Positions 45,198 to 56,206 of a DNA stretch of 64,000 nt are shown piece by piece (the first letter of the stretch is position 1; every line of letters starts with the position of its first letter). The position numbers and the translations under genes were made by a program. Under the pieces are notes generated by a model that made no database searches, had not been told where the DNA came from, and saw only the letters and a program-made list of their open reading frames with translations. This stretch comes from Pollenia angustigena (Eukaryota; Arthropoda; Insecta; Diptera; Polleniidae), in contig OV884058.1 of NCBI GenBank assembly GCA_930367215.1, forward strand, positions 111,639,802 to 111,703,801, read 5' to 3'.

Positions 45198-45902
45198 GGC
45201 CAATTTTCAGGATTGATATTAAAACACATTTATTTTTAAAATCGTTTTATATACAAAATTTTCTTCTTCACTAAAAACTTAAGTGAAACTTAATTCACCG
45301 ATGTGGTACACTTAATTTCAACTTAAGTTTCCATTGTAATATTTTAGCAAGGTGACCTCAATATCACAACAATACGACAACATGCAAAGCATTAACAGTC
45401 AGCTGTTTTTTTTTCAGACTACCTTGTAAATAAATACACTTTTTTATATTTTTTTTATGTATTTAGTAGTGCTACCATATCATTATCTTAATTAAAAAGA
45501 CTTTTCAAATAAAACTCAAAAAACCAATCTCTTTTAAATACGATTTAAGTTTGTTATGAAAATTAACTTAATATTGATTTAAATACTATCCTGAAAATTG
45601 GGCATTATTTAATTAACATAAAAGTATGGCAGTACTACTAAACACAAAAATAAAATCATAAAAAAGTGTGTTTATTTACAAGGTGGTCTCAAAAAACAGC
45701 TGTCTGTTATTGCTTTGTCTGTTGTTGTTGTTGTGAAATTGGGGCCACCTAGCTAAGTTATTACAATGAAAACTTAAGTTGAATTTAAATGTACCAGTTT
45801 GGTCAATTAATTTACACTTAAGTACTTAGTGAAGAACGGAATTTTGTATTTAAAACGATTTTATAAATAAATGTGATGTAATATCAACCCTAAAAATTGG
45901 CC
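45198..45902. mobile_element. Long-TIR foldback element, 705 bp
   Basis: Arms of about 300 bp (45198-45490 and 45608-45902) are inverted copies starting GGCCAATTTT(C/T)AGG. The spacer 45493-45607 is an inverted copy of segment A, which lies outside the left arm. The order is therefore A-B-A'-B' rather than the usual A-B-B'-A'. No coding frame. Confidence 0.8.
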
Positions 45903-45904
45903 GT

Positions 45905-46020
45905 TAGTGTTTATATGGACAGCCAGCCGGACGGACATCGTTATGTCGATTCAGAAAGTGAATTTGAGTCGATCGGTTTACTAGGACCACCATTTAAAGA
46001 TGTTACAAACATCTTATTCT
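45905..46020 (+). repeat. Family B fragment
   Basis: GGACAGCCAGCCGGACGGAC and TTCAGAAAGTGAATTTGAGT match 52290-52350. Confidence 0.65.
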
Positions 46021-46091
46021 AAATGATTTAGTCACTTTCAAGTGCAAAGCAAAACAAAACGATTACAAGCGTTTTATTTTTTTATTTGTAT

Positions 46092-46298
46092 CAGCCGTAC
46101 CTAAACAATTGCGGAAGTCGAAGCGAATAATAACGCTAACTTTCTTGTTTATTAAAATCCACATAATAGAAATAAAAGATTTCTAAGTGCAAGGCATTGC
46201 CGCCGCGTTTTTTAGGTATGCTCCATATATGTATATAGTGTTGGCATGAGAATTTTGACAGCTAGAAAACGCTTTCCGCTCTTGTTTAGGTACAGCTG
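46092..46298. mobile_element. MITE family P, copy 3 (full length, 207 bp)
   Basis: The left tip CAGCCGTACCTAAACAATTG and the right tip, on the minus strand, CAGCTGTACCTAAACAAGAG are inverted. TA follows the right end and TA (plus one T) precedes the left. Confidence 0.8.
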
Positions 46299-47213
46299 TA
46301 TAAAATATTTGTAAAATATTAAACCGATTTAGACAACTTTAAGAGAATCACAAAATTTGTAAGTAAATTAAAAAACGTTTTAATAATAAAGTAATTTACA
46401 AAGTAGTTCCATATATGAACCCATACATTTTACCAAACCTACTCCCTCAACCCTCGTACCTATCTATGTTGCTATAAATATCGAATTAAAAACAGAAAAA
46501 AAATAATAAAATTGCAATAGCAACAAATGGAATGGAATGAATATAATGTACAATAAGTATATAAATATATGTTGCATTCATATTTTCATTATTGTTGGTA
46601 TTTCTGTTATTGCTGCTGCTGCAGTTGTTGTTTTTCTTGTTGCTGGTTTAAGAGTGAGTAGTGCACTGTGAGTGTATGTCAGAGTATGTACTGTGGTTTT
46701 ACTATTATTTTATGTTGCTGCCGTTGCTACTATTACTCGTACTATTGTTTGTTGCTGCATATTTTTCATATTTTTTTTTAATACAATTTTTTTTTTGTTT
46801 TTTTATTTATTTATTTTTTGCTACAATTGTTGGCAATGATTGACGTTTTTTTCCTTTGTGAAACGCAATCCATGCCATTCATGTTGTTGCATTTTTTTCA
46901 TTTTCATTTATTGTGTGTGTGTGTTTTTTTCGGTTTTAATTTTTTTGAAAGTTTATTTTTCAAAAAATTTATTTTTTCTATAACGAACGGTTGGTTGTTT
47001 GTTTGTTGCTGATATTTTTGGTGTATGTTGGTTGGTTTGTATGGCAGTCGCTTTTGTATTTTTCATATACTTTTCGTGTTTTAATTAATAGTACATAAAT
47101 AATAAAATATTAAAAACCAAAAAGAAAAATATATTTGTTATGATAACAATTACATCATTTATTATAGCGCAGTGGTGGTCGTGCAAATAGCAGACATGGA
47201 TATATGGATGGGA
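46299..47213. other. Single-copy-looking DNA with TTG/CTG microsatellites
   Basis: 46590-46760 has imperfect TTGCTG and TTGTTG repeats, typical of fly non-coding DNA. No gene recognised; the hydrophobic open frames at 46661-47012 come from T-rich codons. Confidence 0.5.
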
Positions 47214-48402
47214 AAAGGGTATTATTTTTGGTTCGATTAAACGATTAATCGATATTTTGCATTTGTAACTGTATATCCAGAAATTTTAGAAAAAATTGGT
47301 ATTTGAGTAAAATAATCATTCTTTCTTAAATAAAACTTGCCAATGTAGCTCAAAACTGTTGCTTCACTTTCGGGCACTTACATTTTAAAAGAGTCAATAT
47401 GACTTTGGATTTTTTGAAACTCTTCACGGAAGATGTTGAAGAACATTTACGTAAATACATTATTGGACACCTGTTACATTTAGCATTATTAGATTTATCC
47501 TTCGTGCATTATCCTAAAAAGAGAAACTCATGAACTATTTTGTTAAAAAATACGAGTGTGTTCCAGAGAAAGTAAATGGGTATAAAAAAATTAAAGTACT
47601 CTAGCATATATCGACAATTTTTAATACGTGTGCGTACTCGCATCTGTTTATTCTCATACTTCTGTATATCCATGCGCATTTGATTTCATTCATGTATGTT
47701 ATCATACTTATTGTGTTTCATACTCGCACATATCCAGATACACCCAAAGTTATATCATTGACTTCAAACATATTTTTTTTTTTTGTTAATTGCCACATCT
47801 GACTACCCTGAAGCATGCCTGTTTGTTCATACTCATATCGGTCGATATACAAACTTATTCATGTTCATACTTATTGGTAGTCATACCTGCCTCTACTCGT
47901 GCTCGGTGGCGTATGAATAGGTTATTAGTATTAAAAATATAACTTTTTGGCTTTCTCTGGTGTGTTCTAGAAACCAAAATGATGTGGATTTAAAATCGAC
48001 AAAATTTTAAAAACGACCATCTGTTTAAAAACGCTCCTTTATAGGTACTTCATTCTTTAAGCTTCTGTTATTTTTGCAAGAACAACACTTAAAATCACGA
48101 AAAACTACTACTCTTTTGTGAAATGAATTATTAAACTGTGTTGAAAAAATGTAACAAAAACTAAACATGACTAACTTTTTTTAATTCCAACGGACACATA
48201 CATTTGGTTTGTTTATTCGACTTAAAAGTTTAAGAAAATATTTACATTTAACAGATATACCATTTATTATTATCATTCGATTAAACGGTATAAATTCTTC
48301 GATTAATCCTTAAATCGTAATTAGCAATTTTAAATTATTCGAACAAATAAACGTCTAAAATTTTCGTTTAATCGAAAAAGAATTAGTCGAGTGAACACCC
48401 TA
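47214..48402. mobile_element. Old hAT-like element
   Basis: The left AAGGGTATTATTTTTGGTTC with CGATTAAACG matches, in inverted orientation, the right end (TAGGGTGTTCACTCGACTAA, then CGATTAAACG). No 8-bp duplication. Inside, near 47815, is another hAT-like tip (AGGGTAGTCAGATGTGGCAA on the minus strand) and many TCATAC words. Confidence 0.55.
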
Positions 48403-48404
48403 GT

Positions 48405-48720
48405 AAATACCCAATTGGTAAATAGGGAAAATTTATTTACTTGTATTTACCCAAATGGTGGGTATAAAAGTTTTGTATTACCTTCACTAATAAACACAAA
48501 CCTTCTTCACAATTCTAAATCGGTATACTCCGGTTTATTGACGTTTTTAAAAAACGAAAAATAATTGAAAACTAAATGAAGTTTTTTGACAATAAGGATT
48601 GCCAAATGAATTTGTGTTTCATAAATACCCAAATTAATTCCCAAAAAAAGGAATATACCTGATATTTACCCGGTATTTACCCAGACATCAGTTATATACC
48701 CGTTACAATTCTGTATATAG
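48405..48720. repeat. TATTTACCC motif cluster
   Basis: TA(T/A)TTACCC and its variants recur at least six times at the two ends of the segment, suggesting a degraded element with subterminal repeats. Boundaries not fixed. Confidence 0.4.
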
Positions 48721-49162
48721 ACAGGGAGGCTAAAATATTTAAGTCATGATATTTATAATTATTTGCAAAAAATTTTAATTATGTATGAACAGAATGGGCT
48801 TAAAGAGCTAATATAATTAATAAAATATTTAAATTACACTATCCAACAGCAATTTTGGTACAGAATAGCAACCCCATAATTCTGAAACGGCATGTCGAGT
48901 AGATAAGTTTTGTAGAATAAATTGTTGCCCAGCTATTCTGTTTCAATCAAAAAGTCTTAATTTGTTGGAATCTTAAACAAAATTAAATGTCGTTAAATTG
49001 CGATTGTAATAGGGCCTACAATAGAAACGAATCCTTTGGACGGACATAGCTAGAACGTTTTAGAAATGCACGAGGACTTAGAATATACATATGGGGGATT
49101 TCGTGTCAATTGACCCAACTTTTGAAATCGATGTCTTCCGATTTGTATGAAATTTGCATTTG
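48721..49162. other. No bounded feature
   Basis: Nothing recognised. Confidence 0.45.
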
Positions 49163-49352
49163 TAGATCGAAATTTGCTTTCCTGAATGATTATCCATTTT
49201 AACTGATTCTACATGTTTTTTTTTCCTTACTTCTGTTTTTTCGTACTTTTGTCAAGAATTTTTCTTGAAGTCCAAGTACATAGAAGTAAGAAAAAAAAAC
49301 ATGTAGAATCAGTTAAAATGGATAATCATTCAGGAAAGCAAATTTCGATCTA
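49163..49352. repeat. Near-perfect long hairpin, 190 bp
   Basis: Arms at 49163-49234 and 49282-49352 (about 71 nt) are inverted copies differing by a single indel in a T run. The 47-bp loop is itself partly palindromic (GTACTTTTGTCAAGAA against TTCTTGAAGTCCAAGTAC). No target duplication or transposon tip is visible. Confidence 0.9.
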
Positions 49353-49370
49353 CCAAATGTTAAAATACAA

Positions 49371-49650
49371 TTTGGTTTAAGGATTGATGTTTGACTATTG
49401 ACGTCAGCAGTCGTCGATGGCTGCGAGTGTAAGACGGCAAATCCATCTGAGGAGATCGAGTGGTTGCGATCGAAACATGTCATGGTAACCTGCCGGCCAG
49501 GGTTCGAGCCCGAGCCACGTCAAGAATGAAAGATTATCAATAACAATTTTAATTAATTTTCATGTTGTAAAATTCCTTTCTTCATAAAAATAATTTAATG
49601 AAAATTAAATTTCATGAACTTAAGCCTAATTAAAAATATTAAAAATTATT
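49371..49650 (+). repeat. tRNA-derived SINE, copy 4 (full length)
   Basis: GTCGTCGATGGCTGCGAGTG (A-box region), GGGTTCGAGCCCGAGCC (B-box region) and the tail TTTTCATGTTGTAAAATTCC through GAACTTAAGCCTAATTA. Its 5' region TTTAAGGATTGATGTTTGAC also matches copy 1. Confidence 0.87.
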
Positions 49651-49664
49651 TTTCTTCAAAAAAA

Positions 49665-50130
49665 TAATTGTGGTTCTAAAACGACTGCGTATATTTTTAC
49701 TTTTCTGAAAGAAAATTTTATTGCAGAATTTCGTTTTTTTTTAGTTTCTTCAATAAGCCAAAGCGTTTTTGAGTTATGCGAACATATCGAGCCCTAACCG
49801 CGAAAATAACTTAAGCGACATGATTTTCAATTTTCGTTTTTTTTTTAATAAATTACTTAATTGGCAACACTTCCATCATCTCCTAAAATGTCATGGTCAA
49901 ATAAAGTACCGTTACGATTTTATAGCAAGAACAATTTAACTAAAAAAGCACTGTCTTGTAAAATATGATTTTTGGCGCTTACGTTATTTTCGCGGTTATA
50001 GGTCGATATGTTTCGGAATAACGCTATATCTCGAAAACAAGAGCTAACCTTAAAAAACGGCTAGCACCACTGGATTCAGCGTATCCGAATTAGGTTAAAA
50101 CGACAAGTGCCCAGCTTGTCTAAAAAAGTG
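49665..50130 (-). repeat. Dispersed repeat F, copy 3 (longest)
   Basis: The reverse strand contains the segments of copy 1 (3160-3330) and copy 2 (29380-29665) in one unit, bounded roughly by ACGCAGTCGTTTTAGAACC and AGACAAGCTGGGCACTTGTC. Confidence 0.72.
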
Positions 50131-50159
50131 TCAATTTCGAGCACAGTTTTATTGATAAT

Positions 50160-50372
50160 ATGGTTACTTAAACGATATTATGGTTAAATAAGTCCTCAAT
50201 TATGAGGCCAACACCATATTTTGGTTACTAAATTCCACGTTTCGGTTTTATTATTAACTATAACTTGTTCGTAGGCAATCATAATATGGTAGTGTTCTTG
50301 GAATTATTTTTACCAAAATATAATTTGCAGTGACAATAATATGGTTAAAGTAACCATATTATATGTTTAAAA
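50160..50372. repeat. AATATGGTTA motif cluster
   Basis: AATATGGTTA and its complement occur about seven times in both orientations. Related to 44061-44291. Confidence 0.55.
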
Positions 50373-51072
50373 ATTTTTCATTGAAAATAGTTTTGCAGAA
50401 AAATGGCGTTTCTCTGATTGAGGATACATTCGATTTGGCAAATAGTTCTCTAATCTGTACATAAATATTGTCACCCTCATTGGCAATTTAAAACAAAAAT
50501 TGGTTGAAACCCCTTCGATTAGAAGTCCTGCTTTTAATATACTTATTTATTTCCAACTCGCAACATTTACTCTTCTACAGTTTGTTACACACCCACGTTA
50601 ATTTATATTAAAATCAGAATCATACAAAAACTTTACACATATTAATTTTGCAATTTTTTAATCTACAATTTACGTTTTAACTCTGATCCAAATAATTTTT
50701 ATTTTTTTATTTTTTGCTTTTTTCAATAAAACTCAACTAACAACTCATTAAAAAAGACAGATAATCTTTTTTTAATTTAAATGCCCATACAAATTAAATT
50801 TCGACCACATGATTGTCATCTATAAAAGGTGTTTAAGTGCCCAGTAGAGTGGTATTTTTACACGTAATACCAATATGCCGTATTTGTTTAATTCTATAAA
50901 TATTTAGAATGTAAATTTAATTAAATTCCTATAAATTACGGCTTGTATTCTATAACATATTAGTCATCAACATCAGCAGCAGCAGTAGCAGCAGCAGCAC
51001 ATATAATGGGCAGTACGAGTACGACACGTTAGTATGAAAGTTTAATAATGTGAATGTTTAGAAAAGTATATT
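50373..51072. other. Single-copy-looking DNA with CAG microsatellite
   Basis: CAGCAGCAGCAGTAGCAGC near 50973-51000; otherwise nothing recognised. Confidence 0.5.
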
Positions 51073-51140
51073 GTAGGGATGCCAAACGGGAAATTCCGTT
51101 GCAGAAAAATCCGGGATTTCCGAGATTTATAAAATCTCGA
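51073..51140. mobile_element. hAT-like left terminus
   Basis: TAGGGATGCCAAACGGG followed by CCGGGATTT is close to the tip of the element at 24123. No right end found. Confidence 0.55.
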
Positions 51141-51148
51141 TTTTTTAG

Positions 51149-51676
51149 GCTGAGTTTTTTGGATTTACAAAATTTTGAATGTTTTTTAAATCTTTAAGCT
51201 GTTATGGTACTTGCTATTTTTTGTATTTTTTCTATATTGGAGAACAGTGCAAATATATTTGCATAGGAAAACTGACTAAGTGTAAAGAGTATGATTATAT
51301 CATAAAAAATCTTGAAATGTCAAACAAATATACATGTGTTATCGATGAATAATCTAAGACTGTCAAAAAAATATAAAATTTTTTAACTTAACTTTTTTAA
51401 CTTGCCAATTTTTTTAGTTTTTGATCGAAAGAAACGGTTTTTAACTTTTTTTTTGCGATTTTTATCTTTTATGACGGTTTTTTGTGGGGAAAAAACGTGG
51501 GCAGTATGGTTTGTTTTGTTTACATTTTATCAAATTGTATTTCTTGTTCTTTCTCGCATTTGTTGTTTCATTCAGTCAATCCTAAAAAAATCCAATACAA
51601 AAAATAGCAAGTATCATAACACCTTTAGTCTGAGTTTTTTGGATTTACAAAATTTTGAATGTTTTTGAAATCTTTA
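51149..51676. repeat. Direct repeats of about 48 bp, 480 bp apart
   Basis: CTGAGTTTTTTGGATTTACA and the following AAATTTTGAATGTTTTT occur at 51149-51196 and 51629-51676, one difference in the T run and one A/G change. Confidence 0.85.
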
Positions 51677-52198
51677 CGTAGTGAAAATCGGATTAAATTA
51701 ACGAAAATTGAAAAATTTTCTTAGCAAAAATAAATGTATTTTTATACACTCCACGACAAGTGGGAATGAAAGAGGATATACGCTGCAAAGAATAAGTCTG
51801 GTCCAACAAGCGTGTTAAATGTAGCCCAGAAGCGTTGTTGCCAAAACTTGGTGACCCCAAATGGCTAAGTTTAAGGGAAAAAATGGCTAAAAATGGGCAA
51901 AAATCTAAAAGCTTTTTAAATAAAAACACATTAAAATTCAATAACAAAACAGAAATAATTCATTTAAAGTTGTTTACGATGAAATTGTGAGTTAAGATCA
52001 ATTTGTTAAATAAGAATAAACGTAAATTAATATTAAAAAATTAAATCATCGAAAAATTCGATGTCGTTATTGTTCATCTCATAGGAATCACTCACTCATC
52101 AGTTTCAAATAATCATAAGTTTAAAATATTTTGAAGGTAAATCATAATCACGACAACATTTACCCAACCTTTTGAGTCCAGATCTACAATAAAATACA

Positions 52199-52433
52199 AG
52201 TAAGAAAGTATAGTCGGTTAAACCCGACTTTATGATACTCTATACCACATTAGAACCTTTGTACAAGGTTGCGCACAAGGTTTACATGGACAGCCAGCCA
52301 GCCGGACAAACATCGTTAGTTCGACTCAGAAAGTGATTCTGAGTCAATCGGTATACGTAAAAGTGGTCTTAGGACCAATATTAAGGTGTTACAAACATCA
52401 CCCTCTCCACTATTGTGGTGGTGGTATAAATAT
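52199..52433 (+). repeat. Family B repeat, copy 3 (short)
   Basis: Begins AAGTAAGAAAGTATAGTCGG and ends with the stem-loop ACCCTCTCCACTATTGTGGT, then GGTATAAATA. Inserted in the hAT element. Confidence 0.75.
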
Positions 52434-52755
52434 TGTATTGTTATGGTAAAAATATTTACCTTATTGATAAAATCGAATTAAGGGTTGCTTAACGTAACCT
52501 ATTTCTCAAATTACTTTTAACTAAACACCCTCTCTACCTCACCATTAGACCATGGAAGTGAGAGCAACTTTATAGTCAATTCTGAAATTTCTAAAACAAT
52601 TTTGTTACCGCCTGCATCCCTTTATTGAAATACTTGCAACCAGAAAGAAACAGCAATGTTTGTGTTGATCCATTTTATAAATTTAATAGTGGAATACTGC
52701 TCCTTTATTTTAAAAGATGTTTCAGCGTCATAGTTTATAGCGATTTTTACCATTT

Positions 52756-52831
52756 CGTCGGTTGATTATTTAATTGTCGTATGTCGTATGTAATTTGTAT
52801 CCACATACGACAATTAAATAATTAACCGACG
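52756..52831. repeat. Perfect-stem hairpin, 76 bp
   Basis: CGTCGGTTGATTATTTAATT (29-nt arm to ATGT) pairs with the inverted right arm with one mismatch, loop about 18 nt. Inside the hAT element. Confidence 0.82.
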
Positions 52832-53082
52832 ATTTTTAAAAGTTGTGATTTAAATTAAAGGCGTTTAAATTGTTTAAAATGTTTATTTTACTTTTATAAA
52901 TTTTAATAATAAAATAAAAACTATTCTTTTAAAAGAAAAACGGCAAAAAAAATTTATGGCTAAACCAGTTGAAAAATGGCTAAAAAATTGCTAATGGCTA
53001 AACTCATTTTTTAATGGCTAAACAGGGTGAAAAATTGCTAAATCTAGCCACAAAATGGCTGAATTGGCAACACTGCCCAGAA

Positions 53083-53599
53083 GGGACAAGGACTAGTCCA
53101 AAAGAACCCAAGCGTTTGGAAATTGTCTATTGTCTATTTAACATTACGATGTCCTAGGGCAGGACCATATAACCCAGCTTTAGATAACAAAGGAGTAGTC
53201 TTAAAACTACTCCATGGTAAACTCAAGAGGATTAGTTTTGAAGACGTTTAAAAGCGAAAACATGTCGTTAAAAAACGAAGACATGTCGTCTCACTACAAA
53301 CACTTTTAAACAATGACATCTTCCATGCTTTTATTTCATTGGACCAGGCCAGGAAGTAGTCCATTTGATAAAAATGGATCAGGTAGTCCAATATTATATG
53401 CAGGGTACTATCCCAGTCCTGGAAAATTCGAACTCTCCATGGAGCGTATTAAAGATTCGGCACAGCCAGCTAAAGCACTCTTGCTTTTTAACAACAGATA
53501 GATTTCTCTAAAGGGCGGTCCAACTCTAATGCACGATGTTTATTGTGAGTCACACCTTAATGTGCGCAAATTTTAGCAAATATAGGAAATGGAATCTAT
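53083..53599. other. GC-richer DNA, not recognised
   Basis: 53090-53510 is less AT-rich, but the open frame at 53313-53501 resembles no family I know. Repeated phrases AAACATGTCGTTAAAA and GACATGTCGTCTCA lie near 53261 and 53280. Confidence 0.4.
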
Positions 53600-53820
53600 A
53601 AAGAGTGACTGCATGGTGCGGTTTATGGGCTGGCGGCGTCATCGGCCCGTACTTCTTCGAAAATAAGGTTGGTCAAGCAGTTACCGTAAATGGTTTCCGC
53701 TATCGTGGATATGGACCTGGGCGATGTATGGCTCCAACAGGATGGTGCCACTTGACACGTACTCAACGAAGAAATGGCTCTTTTGCGCAAGAAATTCAAT
53801 GCCCATGTTACTTCACGCCA
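53600..53820 (+). pseudogene. Mariner-type transposase fragment
   Basis: One frame gives TAWCGLWAGGVIGPYFFENK and VTVNGFRYR; a frameshift then leads to DMDLGDVWLQQDGAT, a stop where relatives have cysteine, and HVLNEEMALLRKKFNA. It keeps the second catalytic aspartate but lacks the N- and C-terminal thirds. No terminal repeats located. Confidence 0.87.
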
Positions 53821-53918
53821 AAAATGGTTTTAAGGAAATTTCTTGAACGAAAACCCTATCACACAAAAATGCATATGCATTTGGGTGTATTAGAAGTTCA
53901 CATTTTTGCATGAGTGTA

Positions 53919-53978
<60 letters not shown>
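53919..53978. repeat. (TA)n microsatellite, about 60 bp
   Basis: Uninterrupted alternating TA. Confidence 0.95.
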
Positions 53979-53980
<2 letters not shown>

Positions 53981-54640
53981 AATATCAGGGATGGAAATAG
54001 CGATTTCGTTACAGGGCCATGATATGAGAGTATTTTTGGAAACAGCTCGACGTTACGAATTGGGGATACATCGCTGGGATATGCCAACTATCAAACAATG
54101 CTGGAAAAGCTGCAGGCCAATATCGAATGCGAAATATTCTCGTAATTGGGGAAATTTTTGCATGTGCGATTTAGTCATACAAAACTGGATACATGGAGAT
54201 CACTCGTGCTAGGGCTTGCGTGACTGACATTTTAACGCATTCTCCAACTATGAAGTTCATTGAATGAAAAAAGCTTTTATTTAGTGACAATTATAATTAA
54301 TCAGTGTGAGGGATGCGCGTTAGATTCCCGCCAGAGATTTTAGCCTGCTAAGGCCAATGGGGGTGGGGGGGGGGGTGTGTGGGTCGTCGTATATTTGTTC
54401 CTTTTACTCCTCTGGGGAGCATAGGGCCGCTGGCGAATCGTTTACTATTGCTCTTTTTCGTCAAATATTTTCCAAGTATGACCGTAGCTTTAGTTTAGCT
54501 TCATTCAATTTGTTTTATCTGTTCGATATAATTGTAAAAAATAACAAAAGAAAATTAAATATTATTAAACAAAAATTTATTTGAAAGATCATTGTATCGC
54601 AACTTTATCATAAAGAGGGTATTTACTCAAAATTAAACAA
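53979..54640. other. Mixed DNA with tRNA-like word and G-run
   Basis: GCGCGTTAGATTCCCGCCAGAGA near 54315 resembles the B-box region at 23063. 54359-54383 is a broken G-run. Neither defines a gene. Confidence 0.35.
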
Positions 54641-55383
54641 GTAAGAATGCTATATTCGGCTATGCCGAAACATATATGCCCTTCACCATTTTGAGAAATA
54701 ACAGAAAGTTATGTAGGAGGTGCCTACTCGCTGAAGGTCTGGCAGCTTTGGCCTTGACATCGCATTTTATATTTTGACAGTATTTTGAATTAAACGAACA
54801 ATTTGACGTCGTCAATAGTTTTTGCTCTTGACTAAGTAGTCTTGATTTATCTTTCGTTTGAAGTACAAATAAAAAAGGTTTCTTTTAAGTTTTTTATAGT
54901 AAAATAACGATTGCGTTTTGTTTAATACACCAAAGTTATATAAATACCGTTCTTTAAATATAAATAATTCAAATGTGTGCCACGCCCACTCGTCCAATCC
55001 CGCCTACATTTGTTCGGATGCTGTGAATTGATAACCAAGATGCTTGTACCTAATTTGGAAAGTTTGGATCTTGCCGTTCACCAGATATAAAAAAACAGAA
55101 AAAAATAAAAAAAAAAACAACAGCAACAAGGGATTTTGAGGTGGTTTTTTGTTCATATCTTAACCATTTGTGGGCCTATCAGGCTGATTTTCACTAGCAA
55201 ATAATTCCGGACTATTTGTGACATAAATATATAACTACGAAGCAGTAATTACATCTGGGGTCTTCGGAAAGCCCATTTCAACGGGCAGATCGCCGGACAT
55301 AGTTAAATCAACTTCGCTACTTATAAGGACCCAGAATAACATCAATATTGTGGAAATTACAAACGGAATGCCAAACTTATATA
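54641..55383 (+). repeat. Family A repeat, copy 2
   Basis: Begins AAGTAAGAATGCTATATTCG with the small palindrome TTCGGCTATGCCGAA. 54985-55383 aligns with 38790-39073 and 40351-40500. The segment 54740-54970 is not shared, and the 3' hairpin is lost where the family C fragment begins. Confidence 0.68.
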
Positions 55384-55385
55384 AA

Positions 55386-55690
55386 CACTGAAAAAACAAA
55401 TCAATCCATCCGTACTTAGAGCCGAAGCGTTGTCAATAGTACGGTAAGCAAGGATATCCTTAAATGAAGTACAGAAAGCTTGATTCAAGTACGGATTGTT
55501 CAAGTGCGAAATACTTTACTTATCCATATTTAATCCCGAATTCATACTTTAAATTAACTGAATTACAAGTGATATAAAATTAATCTCAAACTGTGCTTGA
55601 TTCAAGAATTTCTAACACGATTAATTCTCGATTTGTACTTGAAATAATCCGAAAGTGAGATATGATTGATTCTAACCTAAACACTTGCCA
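55386..55690 (-). repeat. Family C fragment
   Basis: CACTGAAAAAACAAATCAAT then CCGAAGCG and TAGTACG is the inverted right end of family C. It directly abuts family A. Confidence 0.68.
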
Positions 55691-56206
55691 CACAGAACCA
55701 GAGAGAATGTTATTATTTGTTTCACTTTTTTTGTATTCCGCTCTTTGTTTACAGAAGAATTTATAATTAAAAGACAACAGAAGCATACCCAATATGGTTT
55801 CCGTAATCATTTACTTAAAAAATTTCATGTATTTAACTAAATAATTTAATAAAAAAATATATGGGAATTATGGTATTTTACTTTTTAAACATGAAAATAG
55901 CATATAATTTTGGTGCATATCATTTAAATATTGATGAACGGGAAGTTTTTTTAGACAAAATGTATTTATTCTAAATAATGAAAAAATCTAGCTTTAGTAC
56001 TTTGGCTCTAACTCGAGCAGTTCTAAACGGATTTAAAGCTTATTACATGCATTAGAAAGCTTATTAAATTTTCTTAATGCTGCTTAAAGCAACCTGGCCA
56101 TTCTGTTCGATGGTTTTTTATGCATAGCATTGCATATTCAGATCAAACACGAACTTCAATTTTTTTTTGTTTGCTTACTTGAAATGAAAAGTGAGACGGT
56201 CTAGTA
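55691..56206. other. No bounded feature
   Basis: AT-rich; nothing recognised. Confidence 0.45.

Larger units (their letters stand above)
51832..53074. mobile_element. hAT non-autonomous element, 1243 bp, perfect TSD
   Basis: GCCCAGAA is duplicated at 51824-51831 and 53075-53082. The ends GCGTTGTTGCCAA and TTGGCAACACT are inverted. AATGGCTAA and GGCTAAA words crowd both subterminal regions. It contains a family B copy and a hairpin; no transposase. Confidence 0.88.

Noticed and set aside
45198..45902. CRISPR-like or satellite array
   Set aside because: Repeats are inverted and few; there is no regular direct repeat with unique spacers anywhere in the window.
51149..51676. Pair of LTRs
   Set aside because: The direct repeats are only 48 bp, lack TG...CA ends and enclose no retroviral-type coding sequence.
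53890..54087. 65-codon minus-strand frame
   Set aside because: Mostly the translated TA microsatellite.
54357..54384. G-rich run as a possible quadruplex or telomeric sequence
   Set aside because: A broken homopolymer with no repeating unit; no evidence of function.
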